A stretch of 25,313 bases of DNA from JBBAEV01 sp041655735 (GCA_041655735.1 JBBAEV010000011.1:1-25313), one strand, 5' to 3'. Shown: positions 15,201-23,498, numbered from the stretch's first letter. Numbers and translations: made by a program. Notes: generated from the letters alone by a model not told the origin.

Positions 15201-16634
15201 TTATTTCTTCAATTTATCTAATTCTTCCTTAAATAATTTAACAGCTAAACTAGGATTAGCTTTTCCTTTTGTCTTTTTCATTAATTGTCCTACAAAAAAA
15301 TCAAGCATTCGTCCTTTTTCAGGATTATATTCTAAAGCTGTTTTTTTATTTTCTTCTATTACTTCTAGTATCATATTTCTAACTGAATCTTCATCAGTAA
15401 TTTGTTCCATATTATTTTCTTTTATTATTGTATTAGGCATTTTCTTTTCTTCTAAGCATTGATAGAAAATATCTTTAGCTTGCTTAGAAGAGATAGTACC
15501 TTTTTCAATGAATGTTAAAAGCTCTATTAAAAATTCAGGGTTTAAGAAGAAACTATCAATATCAATTTCATATTTACTTAAATAGCCTATTACTCTAGTA
15601 TTAATCCAGTTCGCAATAATTTGAGGATCAATCTTACTTTCTAAACATGTTTCAAAATATTCAGCTATTTTTTTATCTTTGACAATAATATTTGCATCAT
15701 ATCTAGTTAATCTATACTTATCCACATATAAATTAGCTCTTTCAAAAGGAAGTATTGGAATAGATGCTTTAATTTCATCTAAGAACTCCTTATTTAATTT
15801 AATAGGAGGAATATTAGGTTCAATGAAATATTTATAGTCAATAGCTTCAACTTTACTGCGCATACGAGTGGTTTTTAATTTCACATCATCAAATCTTCTT
15901 GTTTCCATTACTACTTGTTCACCTTTATCTAAAATTTCACTTTGTCTTTTTATTTCATAAAGAATAGCTTCTTTAACATTATTAAATGAATTGATATTTT
16001 TCATTTCAACCTTTGTACCTAATGTTTTGGAACCAGTAGGAGCTAAAGATACATTAACATCACAACGCATTTGCCCTTTATCGGTTTTTGCTTCCGACAC
16101 TCCACAATATAAGAAAATACGTCTTAATGATTCAAGAAAAGCAACTGCTTCTTCAGCACTATGTATACAAGGTTCTGTTACTGTTTCAAGTAGGGGAATA
16201 CCAGCTCTATTATAGTCTATTAAACTATAATCATCATAATGATCAAGACTAGCGGTATCTTCCTCTAAGTGACTATCATGAATAGTTATTCTTTTTACTT
16301 CATCTTCTACATAGATATCTAAATAACCATTAATACCCACTGGTTTATGCATTTGTGTTAATTGGAATCCTTTAGGTAAATCAGGATAATAATAATTCTT
16401 TCGATCAAATGTTATTTCATTAGGTAACTCACAATTAAGAGCCATAGCCATCTTTAATGCTTTTTTAACTGCTTCTATATTAACTACTGGCATTATTCCA
16501 GGAAAAGCTAAATCAATAGCGGATATATTATTATTAGGTTTGGCATCATAAGTGTTAGGAGCTCCTGAAAACACTTTAGAAGTAGTAGATAATTCACAAT
16601 GAACTTCAAGTCCAATAGTAACTTCATATTTCAT
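15201..16634 (-). CDS. gatB: Asp-tRNA(Asn)/Glu-tRNA(Gln) amidotransferase subunit B
   Basis: The 477-residue GatB subunit binds the mischarged tRNA and phosphorylates the side chain before amide transfer. The N-terminus reads VTIGLEVHCELSTTSKVFSGAPN. DRKNYYYPDLPKGFQLTQ, HLEEDTASLDHY and DYNRAGIPLLETVTEP are hallmark segments, and the C-terminal YqeY-like tail is present, giving a full-length protein. The FSGAPN form in the N-terminus resembles Mollicutes and Erysipelotrichia versions as I recall them. The start overlaps the gatA stop (TAATG), with GGAGG upstream. It is the last gene of the gatC-gatA-gatB operon. Confidence 0.97.
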   Translation of the reverse strand: MKYEVTIGLEVHCELSTTSKVFSGAPNTYDAKPNNNISAIDLAFPGIMPVVNIEAVKKALKMAMALNCELPNEITFDRKNYYYPDLPKGFQLTQMHKPVGINGYLDIYVEDEVKRITIHDSHLEEDTASLDHYDDYSLIDYNRAGIPLLETVTEPCIHSAEEAVAFLESLRRIFLYCGVSEAKTDKGQMRCDVNVSLAPTGSKTLGTKVEMKNINSFNNVKEAILYEIKRQSEILDKGEQVVMETRRFDDVKLKTTRMRSKVEAIDYKYFIEPNIPPIKLNKEFLDEIKASIPILPFERANLYVDKYRLTRYDANIIVKDKKIAEYFETCLESKIDPQIIANWINTRVIGYLSKYEIDIDSFFLNPEFLIELLTFIEKGTISSKQAKDIFYQCLEEKKMPNTIIKENNMEQITDEDSVRNMILEVIEENKKTALEYNPEKGRMLDFFVGQLMKKTKGKANPSLAVKLFKEELDKLKK

Positions 16635-18118
16635 TATCTGTTGCCTCCCTTCGCAATAATGCCTTTCATATTTAATTTGCTTTCAAGGGCATAAGCTATA
16701 TTTAATACCTCTAAATCTTTAAAAGCTGGCCCTGTGATATTTACTCCTATAGGCAATTCATTAATTAAATCAGTTGGTATTGTGATACTAGGATATCCTC
16801 CAAAATTACCAATAGCCATATAATTTTCTAATACTAGTTCCCTAAATGATAAACGATCAATATTTTCTGATTGAACCTTAGGCGCAACCCTGCTTGAACA
16901 AGGAAGAATTAAACCATCATAAGTCTCAAATAACTCATTCATTTTTTCTACAATCATTCTTCTTATTCTTTGAGCATTTAAAAATAGTCTTTCTTGATTT
17001 TCTTTTTGAAGAACATAACTACCTAGCACAAATCTTCTTTTAATAAGCTCGGAAAAGCCTTTTGTTCGTGCATCAAACATTATTTCATCAGGAGTATTTC
17101 CTTCTCCTCTAGGCCCAAAAATAATTCCCGTTAGATTTGAGTTGTTTGAAGTTGCTTCGGCACAAGAAATAGTGAAATAAGTAGGTAAGATTGCTTCTAA
17201 TAATTCCATTGGAAATGATATTCCTTTAACAATCATTCCTGTTTCTTTACATTTTTGGATAGTTGTATTAAAGATATCAAATATCATTTTTAATTCTTCA
17301 TCCATATCATCTTTATAATTATCTTTATCTAATATTTCTTTTATATAAAATAATTTTTTACCTTTAACATTACCATCTAATAAATCTGCATATCTAATAT
17401 CTTCATCAGGTAAGGTAGTCATATCTTTTTCATCTTTACCTTTTATCGCATCTACTACATAAGCAGCATCTTTTACTGTCCTAGTAAGTACTCCAACATG
17501 ATCTAATGAACACGCAAAAGGAAATAATCCATATCTAGATATTCTTCCCCATGTTGGTTTAAACCCTACAACACCACCAAAAGCCGCAGGTTTTCTAATA
17601 GAATCCCCAGTGTCTGACCCTATCGCAAAAGGAACAACTCCGGCTGCTACTACTGCGGTGCTTCCTCCAGAAGATCCTCCAATTAATCTATTTTCATCCC
17701 ATGGATTTTTTACCATGCCAGTATGTCCAGTTGTAGATGTTGCGCCCATCGCTAGTTCATCAAGAACTGTTTTACCTACGCATATTGCTTTACAATTATT
17801 TAACTTTTCTACTACAGTCGCATTAAAAAATGGTACATAGTCCTTTAATATATTAGATGATGCGGTAGTTAGAATATCTTTTGTTGAAAAGTTGTCTTTT
17901 AACCCATAAGGGATACCATAAATTGGATTATCAATATTATTGTCTAATTTAGTAATAGAATCTAATGCTTCCTTTTCAGTAATAGTGACATACAAATTAA
18001 ATTTATCTTGATATTTTTTACTTAATTCTAATGCTTCTTTAGTAAGTTCTAAAGGTGTAACTCTTTTATTTTTTAAATCTTTATGTATTTCTTCTATTGA
18101 TTTATTCATATATCCCAT
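16634..18118 (-). CDS. gatA: Asp-tRNA(Asn)/Glu-tRNA(Gln) amidotransferase subunit A
   Basis: The 494-residue glutamine amidase subunit that supplies ammonia to GatB. The amidase-signature triad is visible: Lys74 in YGLKDNF, Ser149 in GGSSGGS and the nucleophile Ser173 in GSDTGDSIRKPA. Spacing matches Staphylococcus GatA (79/154/178). The residue before the nucleophile is Asp instead of the usual Gly (TGGS); I recall the same form in some Mollicutes-like lineages, so it need not impair activity. The ATG overlaps the gatC stop (TAATG) and AAGGTGGTGG is upstream. A second ATG nine bases later is possible. Confidence 0.97.
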   Translation of the reverse strand: MGYMNKSIEEIHKDLKNKRVTPLELTKEALELSKKYQDKFNLYVTITEKEALDSITKLDNNIDNPIYGIPYGLKDNFSTKDILTTASSNILKDYVPFFNATVVEKLNNCKAICVGKTVLDELAMGATSTTGHTGMVKNPWDENRLIGGSSGGSTAVVAAGVVPFAIGSDTGDSIRKPAAFGGVVGFKPTWGRISRYGLFPFACSLDHVGVLTRTVKDAAYVVDAIKGKDEKDMTTLPDEDIRYADLLDGNVKGKKLFYIKEILDKDNYKDDMDEELKMIFDIFNTTIQKCKETGMIVKGISFPMELLEAILPTYFTISCAEATSNNSNLTGIIFGPRGEGNTPDEIMFDARTKGFSELIKRRFVLGSYVLQKENQERLFLNAQRIRRMIVEKMNELFETYDGLILPCSSRVAPKVQSENIDRLSFRELVLENYMAIGNFGGYPSITIPTDLINELPIGVNITGPAFKDLEVLNIAYALESKLNMKGIIAKGGNR

Positions 18119-18417
18119 TATTCCACCACCTTAGGAACTTTTATTTCATCATTAACAAAGGCTTTACAATTATTTAATGCTTTATTTACTGTAATCGCAT
18201 CTTTAATTTTATCTTCCCTAAAAGATACATTAGGTATAGGAAAAGGAAAAGTCATTGGCTCTACTTTTTCAATATCTTTCATTTGTTCTATTTTACCCAT
18301 CCACCCTAATATGACTTCAAATTCTTTTTGAAGGGTTAAATATTCATTATCAGTTAAATAAAACATTAATTTACCCGCATAATCTTTTAATTTTTCAGTA
18401 CTAATAGTAGTTTCCAT
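18118..18417 (-). CDS. gatC: Asp-tRNA(Asn)/Glu-tRNA(Gln) amidotransferase subunit C
   Basis: A 99-residue GatC, the small wrapping subunit that holds GatA and GatB together. The N-terminal helical part (KLKDYAGKLMFYLTDNEY) and the later EKVEPMTFPFPIPNVSFREDKI, with the conserved Pro-rich, Arg-Asp turn, fit the family. It heads the operon, with GGAGTGAT before its ATG, and its stop overlaps the gatA start. Divergence is high, as is normal for GatC, so context carries much of the call. Confidence 0.9.
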   Translation of the reverse strand: METTISTEKLKDYAGKLMFYLTDNEYLTLQKEFEVILGWMGKIEQMKDIEKVEPMTFPFPIPNVSFREDKIKDAITVNKALNNCKAFVNDEIKVPKVVE

Positions 18418-18436
18418 AGAATCACTCCTGTTTATA

Positions 18437-18442
18437 ATTATA
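18437..18442 (-). promoter_or_regulatory. candidate -10 element of the gatCAB operon
   Basis: TATAAT on the minus strand 19 bases before the gatC ATG. The -35 region (around 18460-18465) is only AT-rich and overlaps the T tract of the tRNA terminator. Confidence 0.4.
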
Positions 18443-18466
18443 CTATATATAATAAAACTTTTAAAT

Positions 18467-18488
18467 AAAAAAAGCGATTTACATCGCT
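18467..18488 (-). terminator. terminator of the tRNA-Asn gene
   Basis: AGCGAT/ATCGCT (18473-18478 and 18483-18488) with a 4-base loop, followed on the minus strand by a run of Ts. It separates the tRNA from gatC. Confidence 0.75.
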
Positions 18489-18499
18489 AAATTCATAAA

Positions 18500-18575
18500 T
18501 GGCGCCTAGTGTAGGACTCGAACCTACGACCCATCGGTTAACAGCCGATTGCTCTACCGACTGAGCTAACTAGGC
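18500..18575 (-). tRNA. tRNA-Asn (GTT)
   Basis: A 76-nt cloverleaf with encoded CCA. The acceptor stem is GCCTAGT/ACTAGGC with discriminator G, the D arm GCTC/GAGC, the anticodon stem ATCGG/CCGAT with loop CTGTTAA (anticodon GTT), and the T arm GTAGG/CCTAC with loop TTCGAGT. All stems pair perfectly. It lies about 80 bases upstream of gatC on the same strand, with its own promoter and terminator. Confidence 0.97.
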
Positions 18576-18603
18576 ATATCGGTAACAGATACCTCTATAT
18601 TTT

Positions 18604-18632
18604 ATAATATTTTTATATTTTTTTCAAGTCAA
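18604..18632 (-). promoter_or_regulatory. sigma-A-type promoter of tRNA-Asn
   Basis: On the minus strand, TTGACT (18627-18632), a 17-base spacer and TATTAT (18604-18609), placing the start about 20 bases before the tRNA 5' end. Confidence 0.7.
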
Positions 18633-18704
18633 ATTGGTTAAAAAATAAAAATATGTATATATTTACTTTAAATATGGCATTATAAGAAATGAAGGAGGCT
18701 GGTT

Positions 18705-19253
18705 ATGAAAAAAATATTTTATATCTTTCTTTCTATAATTTTAATTACAGGCTGTAGTTGTACGATGTTAGGTAATAATCCTACTAAAAGAGTAGAAGAA
18801 TTTCTAGGTAAATATCAAGATTTAGATAATACTATTGTTAATCAAATTGATACTGTTGTAGCAGATAATGATGGCTATGGGGCAGCTCAACAAGACAAAT
18901 ATCGTGAGATTATTAAAAAACAATACCAAGATATGACCTATACTGTAAAGGAAGAAACAGTTGATGGTGATAACGCAACAGTATCAGTAGAAATAGAAGT
19001 ATACGATTTAGATAGTGCTGTTGATGAAGCAGTAGCATATCGCGCAACAGATCCTGATAATTTAAAAGATGCTCAAGGTAATTTTCAAGAGAGTTTATAT
19101 ACTGATTATAAATTAGATTTGATGGAAGATACCACTGAGAGGGTAAAATATACAATAGATTTTGCTTTAAATAAAACAGACGGGGATTGGCAACTAGATG
19201 ATTTAACTCAAACCCAAAAAGAAAAAATACATGGCATATATAATTATGATTAA
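18705..19253 (+). CDS. lipoprotein of unknown function
   Basis: A 182-residue protein with a signal peptide ending in the lipobox LITGC (Cys17), so it should be anchored outside the membrane. The mature part is acidic and alternates helix and strand patterns (residues about 90-110 and 150-170), somewhat like small NTF2-like or DUF-type lipoproteins, but I do not recognise a family. It starts behind the perfect site AAGGAGG, diverges from tRNA-Asn and ends in its own terminator, so it is a single-gene unit. Confidence 0.85.
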   Translation: MKKIFYIFLSIILITGCSCTMLGNNPTKRVEEFLGKYQDLDNTIVNQIDTVVADNDGYGAAQQDKYREIIKKQYQDMTYTVKEETVDGDNATVSVEIEVYDLDSAVDEAVAYRATDPDNLKDAQGNFQESLYTDYKLDLMEDTTERVKYTIDFALNKTDGDWQLDDLTQTQKEKIHGIYNYD

Positions 19254-19278
19254 AATAGGTTTAGCCTATTTTTTTTAT
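19252..19278 (+). terminator. terminator after the lipoprotein gene
   Basis: AAAATAGG/CCTATTTT (19252-19259 and 19265-19272) with a 5-base loop and a T run. The left arm begins in the stop codon. Confidence 0.8.
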
Positions 19279-19284
19279 TTATAG

Positions 19285-19290
19285 TATAAT
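19285..19290 (+). promoter_or_regulatory. candidate -10 element for the GGDEF/EAL gene
   Basis: A perfect TATAAT between the preceding terminator and the AGGTGGTGAT ribosome site. No recognisable -35 at the usual distance. Confidence 0.4.
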
Positions 19291-19314
19291 ATAAATAAAT
19301 AGGTGGTGATCAAA

Positions 19315-20667
19315 ATGGAAAAAATTTTATTTTTAATCATAATTATATTGTTATTTACAGTGATGAGTTTATATTCTATTATTATAAAAGCGAAACATAA
19401 AACGAAAATTATTAATCGTGATATCTTAACAGGTTTAAATAATATGTACTATCTAAAGAATAACTTTAAAGACTATATATTAAAAAACAAAGATGTATTA
19501 CTATTACTTATTGACTTTAGACAATTAAAGTATATTAATGATAATCATGGGCATGAGTCAGGAGATAAATGTTTAATATTATTTTCAAATTATATTAAAA
19601 AATATTTTGCTAATTCTCTTTTAATAAGACGTAGTGGGGACGAATTTATTATCGTTACTAGTAATAATATTAGTAACTTAAAAAAGCTACTTTATAAAGT
19701 TGAGAATGAAATAAGTTTAAGTTATCAAAAAAATAATATACCTGTTTTATTTAAATTTAATATCGGTATTACTAAAGTTTCTGATAGTAATTTGTTAAAT
19801 AAGTACTTAGAAGAAGCAGATATAGCTATGTATGAGGCTAAATCTAAAGAACAATTATTTAGAGTTTATGATAGAAATCTTCATCAACAAATTAAAGAAG
19901 AAGAAGAGTTAATCATTAATATTGAAAAAGCTTTAAATAATAAAGAAATATATTATGAATTTGAACCAACATATAAAGATAATAAAAACATATTAAATAT
20001 AGAATGTTTACTTAGGTTTAAAAATAAAAGAAAAATATATGAGGAATCAATATTAAAGGTATTAAAGAAATCTTATCTTTTAGAAAAAATAGATTTATAT
20101 ACTATTGAATATATTTTTAACTTGTTATCAGATAATAACGATATAATAAAAGATAGTTCTTTTTCAATTAATATTAGTCCACAAACATTATTAAGTAAAA
20201 CTGTTGATTTAATAAATGAAATAAAAGAATTATTAATAAAATATGATATAAGTACTAAAAATATATATTTTGAATTATCAGAAAATATTGTGATAGAAGA
20301 TATTGATATAATAAAACATAAATTAGAATTATTAAAAGATATGGGTTTTAATATTACTTTGGATAATTTTGGTGATAAATATACTTCATTAATTCATTTA
20401 TCATTATTTCCTGTGAATCAAATAAAAATATCTAAATCCTTATTGATAAAAGCTATGAATAACGAAAAAAACGAAAAAATATTACAAGCTATTACTAAAT
20501 TGGCTAAGGATTTAAAAATAATGATTATTTTTTCGCAAATAGAATCAAAAGAAGAAGTTTCTTATATTAAAAAATTAGATAAGAATATCGGGATATCTGG
20601 TTTTTACTACAATAAACCAATGTCATTTGTTCAATTAACAAAAGAAATAAATAAATCATCTATCTAG
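19315..20667 (+). CDS. membrane GGDEF protein with degenerate EAL domain
   Basis: I take ATG 19315 as the start because AGGTGGTGAT lies just before it; an upstream GTG at 19303 lies inside that site. One N-terminal membrane helix (residues 4-24) is followed by a GGDEF domain (RDILTGLNN at 35-43, IDF around Asp67, SGDEF at 107-111) and an EAL-like domain from about residue 190. SGDEF retains the key acidic residues, so cyclic-di-GMP synthesis is possible. The EAL domain keeps ECLLR, NISP and FELSE, but the DDFG motif is DNFG, KID is KIS, the AEGVE region is SQIES, and the Q of the QGY motif is Ser. Phosphodiesterase activity is therefore doubtful. No sensory domain is present. Confidence 0.88.
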   Translation: MEKILFLIIIILLFTVMSLYSIIIKAKHKTKIINRDILTGLNNMYYLKNNFKDYILKNKDVLLLLIDFRQLKYINDNHGHESGDKCLILFSNYIKKYFANSLLIRRSGDEFIIVTSNNISNLKKLLYKVENEISLSYQKNNIPVLFKFNIGITKVSDSNLLNKYLEEADIAMYEAKSKEQLFRVYDRNLHQQIKEEEELIINIEKALNNKEIYYEFEPTYKDNKNILNIECLLRFKNKRKIYEESILKVLKKSYLLEKIDLYTIEYIFNLLSDNNDIIKDSSFSINISPQTLLSKTVDLINEIKELLIKYDISTKNIYFELSENIVIEDIDIIKHKLELLKDMGFNITLDNFGDKYTSLIHLSLFPVNQIKISKSLLIKAMNNEKNEKILQAITKLAKDLKIMIIFSQIESKEEVSYIKKLDKNIGISGFYYNKPMSFVQLTKEINKSSI

Positions 20668-20680
20668 ATGATTTTTATTT
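20653..20680. terminator. shared terminator between the convergent GGDEF/EAL and HD genes
   Basis: AAATCATC/GATGATTT (20653-20660 and 20667-20674) with a 6-base loop. T-rich sequence follows on both strands, so it can serve both genes. The TAG stop of the upstream gene falls in the loop and right arm. Confidence 0.7.
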
Positions 20681-21220
20681 AAAGTAATAATTTACGATAT
20701 TTTCATATCTTTGTACTAGTTCTTTGTTATGCTCCTTATTACTTTTAAATATATTTAATAATTCTTTATAGAACCATTTATTTTCATCAATTGAGAGTAA
20801 TGATCTATTCCATATTTTATTTTCTATTTGTTGAAATAAGTTATAATCCGAAATTAAATTATGTAATTTATCAGCACATTCAACCATTAATATATTTATA
20901 TCTGCATTTTCTAATCTTTTTATAATGTCTTTCTTTCTCTCTAAAGGGTTTTTAATATTTTTGTCTTCTGAAATAAATAATACATTATTCGCAATCTTTT
21001 CTCCAAATTCTTTTTTTATGTCTTCATAAGAATAATTAGTATCTTCAATAATGTCATGAAGAATACCAGTAATTATAATTTCATCTTTAAAATTATATTC
21101 TTTTAAAATCATTCCTACAGAAATAGGATGGAAAGTAAAGTCAATATTCTCATTTTTTCTTTTTTGACCCTTATTAGCTATAAAAGCGAAATGAATAGCT
21201 CTTTCTATATTAGTATACAT
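20675..21220 (-). CDS. Mesh1-like HD-domain (p)ppGpp hydrolase
   Basis: A 181-residue stand-alone HD protein, the length of small alarmone hydrolases (Mesh1 type). The metal-binding residues are at the expected spacing: His31 (FHPISVGMIL), His55-Asp56 and Glu59-Asp60 (GILHDIIEDT) and Asp117 (ECADKLHNL), with FISEDKN in between. Mesh1 enzymes cleave the 3'-pyrophosphate of (p)ppGpp; NADPH has also been reported as a substrate. There is no synthetase domain. The start context is GGTGATAATATG. Other HD phosphohydrolase roles cannot be excluded. Confidence 0.8.
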   Translation of the reverse strand: MYTNIERAIHFAFIANKGQKRKNENIDFTFHPISVGMILKEYNFKDEIIITGILHDIIEDTNYSYEDIKKEFGEKIANNVLFISEDKNIKNPLERKKDIIKRLENADINILMVECADKLHNLISDYNLFQQIENKIWNRSLLSIDENKWFYKELLNIFKSNKEHNKELVQRYENIVNYYFK

Positions 21221-21235
21221 ATTATCACCATATTT

Positions 21236-21244
21236 ATTATAGCA
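21236..21244 (-). promoter_or_regulatory. extended -10 promoter of the HD hydrolase gene
   Basis: The minus strand reads TGCTATAAT, a consensus TGn extended -10, about 15 bases before the ATG. The leader would be very short. Confidence 0.55.
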
Positions 21245-21260
21245 TGCTTTTCATTTTTAT

Positions 21261-21266
21261 TATAAT
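21261..21266 (+). promoter_or_regulatory. candidate -10 element of the dacB operon
   Basis: TATAAT in the divergent gap, 28 bases before the dacB ATG. No clear -35; a second AT-rich hexamer at 21274-21279 is an alternative. Confidence 0.35.
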
Positions 21267-21294
21267 TTTTTCATAATATAAATAAGGTGATACT

Positions 21295-22362
21295 ATGAAA
21301 AAATTATTAGTACTATTATTTGTATTATTGTTTCCTATAAAAGTATTTGGACTTTCAACATCAGCTCAATGTGTTATTTTAATGGAGCAAAACTCTCATC
21401 GCACCCTATATAGTAATAACGAACATCATCAAAGATTAATAGCGAGTATTACTAAAATTATGACAGCTGTCATTGCGATAGAATCAGGAAAACTTGATGA
21501 TAAATTAGAAATAAATGATTCAATAAAAGATGCTTATGGTTCTGGTATTTATATCGAAGTAGGGGAAAAAATGACATTAAGAGATTTAGTATATGGATTA
21601 CTACTTCGAAGCGGTAATGATGCTGCTCTTGCGATTGCGGATTATGTGGGGGGTAGTGAAGAAGGCTTTGTTCAATTGATGAATGAAAAAGCCAAACAAT
21701 TATTAATGCGGAATTCTAAGTTTCAAAATCCACATGGTTTAGACCAAACCACAAAAAACTATTCTACTGCTTATGATATGGCTATTCTTACTAGTTATGC
21801 GATGACATTAGATGAATATAGAAAAATAATCAGTACTAAAAAATATACTTTAAAAACAAATAAAAAAAGTTATATCTGGTACAGTAAGAATAAATTGTTA
21901 GATTCTTATGAATATGCAACTGGTGGTAAAACTGGCTATACTGATACAGCGCGACGAACTTTAGTTACTACCGCTAGTAATGATAATTTAGATTTAGTAG
22001 TAGTTACTTTAAATGATCCTAATGATTGGAAAGATCATAGGAATCTATATGATCATTATTTTGAGTTATATAAAACATATCGTATTTTAAACAAAGACAA
22101 CTTTAAAGTGGTAGATGATTATTTTTATAAAGATGAATTATATATTAAAAAAGATTTTAAATATCCTCTTCAAAATAATGAAATAGAAAAGATATATACA
22201 AAGGCACAATTAGTAAAGTTAAATAATTATAAAAATGAAGATGTAGTAGGAACTATATCAGTATATCTTAATAGCAAAGTAATTCATACCCAAAACATAT
22301 ATGTAAAAAAAGAAAAATCAAAGAAAAATTTGTTTCAAAAAATAATAGGATGGTTTAAATAA
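21295..22362 (+). CDS. dacB: D-alanyl-D-alanine carboxypeptidase (DacB/PBP5 type)
   Basis: A 355-residue exported serine peptidase that trims the terminal D-Ala from peptidoglycan stem peptides. It has a signal peptide (residues 1-19), then the active-site set SITK with Ser51 and Lys54, SGN at 106-108 and KTG at 212-214, plus NPHGLD. The C-terminal region ends in a short basic amphipathic stretch, which could attach it to the membrane. The gene order dacB-spmA-spmB-rluB is that of B. subtilis, where DacB shapes the spore cortex, so I use that symbol; dacA or dacF would be other options. AAGGTGAT precedes the ATG. Confidence 0.9.
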   Translation: MKKLLVLLFVLLFPIKVFGLSTSAQCVILMEQNSHRTLYSNNEHHQRLIASITKIMTAVIAIESGKLDDKLEINDSIKDAYGSGIYIEVGEKMTLRDLVYGLLLRSGNDAALAIADYVGGSEEGFVQLMNEKAKQLLMRNSKFQNPHGLDQTTKNYSTAYDMAILTSYAMTLDEYRKIISTKKYTLKTNKKSYIWYSKNKLLDSYEYATGGKTGYTDTARRTLVTTASNDNLDLVVVTLNDPNDWKDHRNLYDHYFELYKTYRILNKDNFKVVDDYFYKDELYIKKDFKYPLQNNEIEKIYTKAQLVKLNNYKNEDVVGTISVYLNSKVIHTQNIYVKKEKSKKNLFQKIIGWFK

Positions 22363-22940
22363 TGGTTAATAAGATATGGGGGTTTTTTATTATAATAGGA
22401 GTCGTCTTTGGTTTAATAAATGGTAATATAGAAATAATTAATATAGAAATAATAGAAAGCACTAAAACAGCTTTAGAAATGATATTTAGAATGTTTCCTA
22501 TTATAACTCTTTGGGTAGGAATTATGAATATTGCGAAGGTTAGTGGATTGATAGGGAAACTAACTAAATTAATATCTCCTTTATTAAAAAAGTTATTTCC
22601 AGAAATACCTAAAGATCATGAATCATTTGGGTTCATTGCCTCTAATATTATAGTTAATATGTTAGGATTAGGATCAGCTGCTACTCCCTTTGGTTTAAAG
22701 GCTATGAAATCTCTTCAAACTTTAAATAAAGAAAAAGATACTGCGACTCGTAGTATGATTACTTTTTTAGTATTAAATACTAGTGGTGTTACTATTGTTC
22801 CAACTACTGTTATATCTCTAAGAATGATGTATGGGAGTGTTAATCCTACTGAAATAATAATAACCGCATTACTCGCTACTATTTGTTCAACTATTGGTGG
22901 TTTAATAATAGATAGAATTCTATATAAAATTTCAAGGTGA
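22362..22940 (+). CDS. spmA: spore maturation protein A homologue
   Basis: A 192-residue membrane protein of the nucleoside-recognition/Gate family. MFRMFPIITLWVGIMNIAKVSG, then NMLGLGSAATPFGLKAMKSLQ and LVLNTSGVTIVPTTVISLR, are the conserved SpmA segments. SpmA and SpmB affect spore core dehydration in B. subtilis; the molecular function is unknown. The ATG overlaps the dacB stop (TAATG) and the TGA stop lies inside the ribosome site of spmB, so the three genes are tightly coupled. A perfect 15-bp tandem duplication near the N-terminus (22424-22453) repeats five residues. Confidence 0.93.
   Translation: MVNKIWGFFIIIGVVFGLINGNIEIINIEIIESTKTALEMIFRMFPIITLWVGIMNIAKVSGLIGKLTKLISPLLKKLFPEIPKDHESFGFIASNIIVNMLGLGSAATPFGLKAMKSLQTLNKEKDTATRSMITFLVLNTSGVTIVPTTVISLRMMYGSVNPTEIIITALLATICSTIGGLIIDRILYKISR
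22424..22453 (+). repeat. perfect 15-bp tandem duplication inside spmA
   Basis: TAATATAGAAATAAT occurs twice head-to-tail (22424-22438 and 22439-22453), in frame, encoding Asn-Ile-Glu-Ile-Ile twice in the polar loop after the first helix. Confidence 0.85.
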
Positions 22941-22944
22941 TAAT

Positions 22945-23472
22945 ATGAATATTGTTTCTATTTCAAATATGATAATACCTATTATAATTTTAATTATAAT
23001 ATTTTATGGTTTTAAAAAAAAGGTAAATGTTTATGATACTTTTGTAGATGGGGCTAAAGAAGGTATGGAATTAGGAGTGTCTATTTTTCCATACCTTTTA
23101 GGGATGATTATTGCGATTAATATATTCTTAAAGAGCAACATTTTAGAATATACTTTTTCCCTTATAAAACCTTTTTTTGATTATATAAAGCTACCTATTG
23201 AAATATTACCTATGGTAATACTAAGATCTGTATCAGGTTCTTCTACTTTAGTTATAATGACTAATATATTTAAAGACTATGGTCCTGATTCTTTTTTAGG
23301 AAGACTTGCGAGTACTATTCAAGGATGTACTGATACTACTATTTATGTTTTAACATTATATTTTGGTAGTGTTGGGATTAAAAAGATAAAACATGCTTTA
23401 TGGGCAGGGTTATTTGCGGATTTAATAGGCATTATTGCGAGTATTATATTTGTATCACTCATTTTTTATTGA
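22945..23472 (+). CDS. spmB: spore maturation protein B homologue
   Basis: A 175-residue membrane protein paired with SpmA. DTFVDGAKEGMELGVSIFPYLLGMIIAINIF, VILRSVSGSSTLVIMTNIFKDYGPDSFLGRLASTIQGCTDTTIYVLTLYFG are highly typical of SpmB. Five or so hydrophobic helices. The start has the context GGTGATAATATG. The TGA stop overlaps nothing essential and is followed by an in-frame TAG six codons later. A promoter for rluB begins within four bases of the stop. Confidence 0.94.
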   Translation: MNIVSISNMIIPIIILIIIFYGFKKKVNVYDTFVDGAKEGMELGVSIFPYLLGMIIAINIFLKSNILEYTFSLIKPFFDYIKLPIEILPMVILRSVSGSSTLVIMTNIFKDYGPDSFLGRLASTIQGCTDTTIYVLTLYFGSVGIKKIKHALWAGLFADLIGIIASIIFVSLIFY

Positions 23473-23474
23473 TA

Positions 23475-23483
23475 TGATATAAT
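23475..23483 (+). promoter_or_regulatory. extended -10 promoter of rluB
   Basis: TGATATAAT, a TGn extended -10, immediately after the spmB stop. Transcription would start about 9 bases before the ATG, directly at the AGGTGAT ribosome site. Confidence 0.5.
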
Positions 23484-23498
23484 TAAATAGGTGATAAG

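Noticed and set aside
18500..18575. tRNA-Asn as an integration site for the secretion block
   Set aside because: The tRNA is intact, nearly 9 kb from the block, and I found no copy of its 3' end or an integrase in the window.
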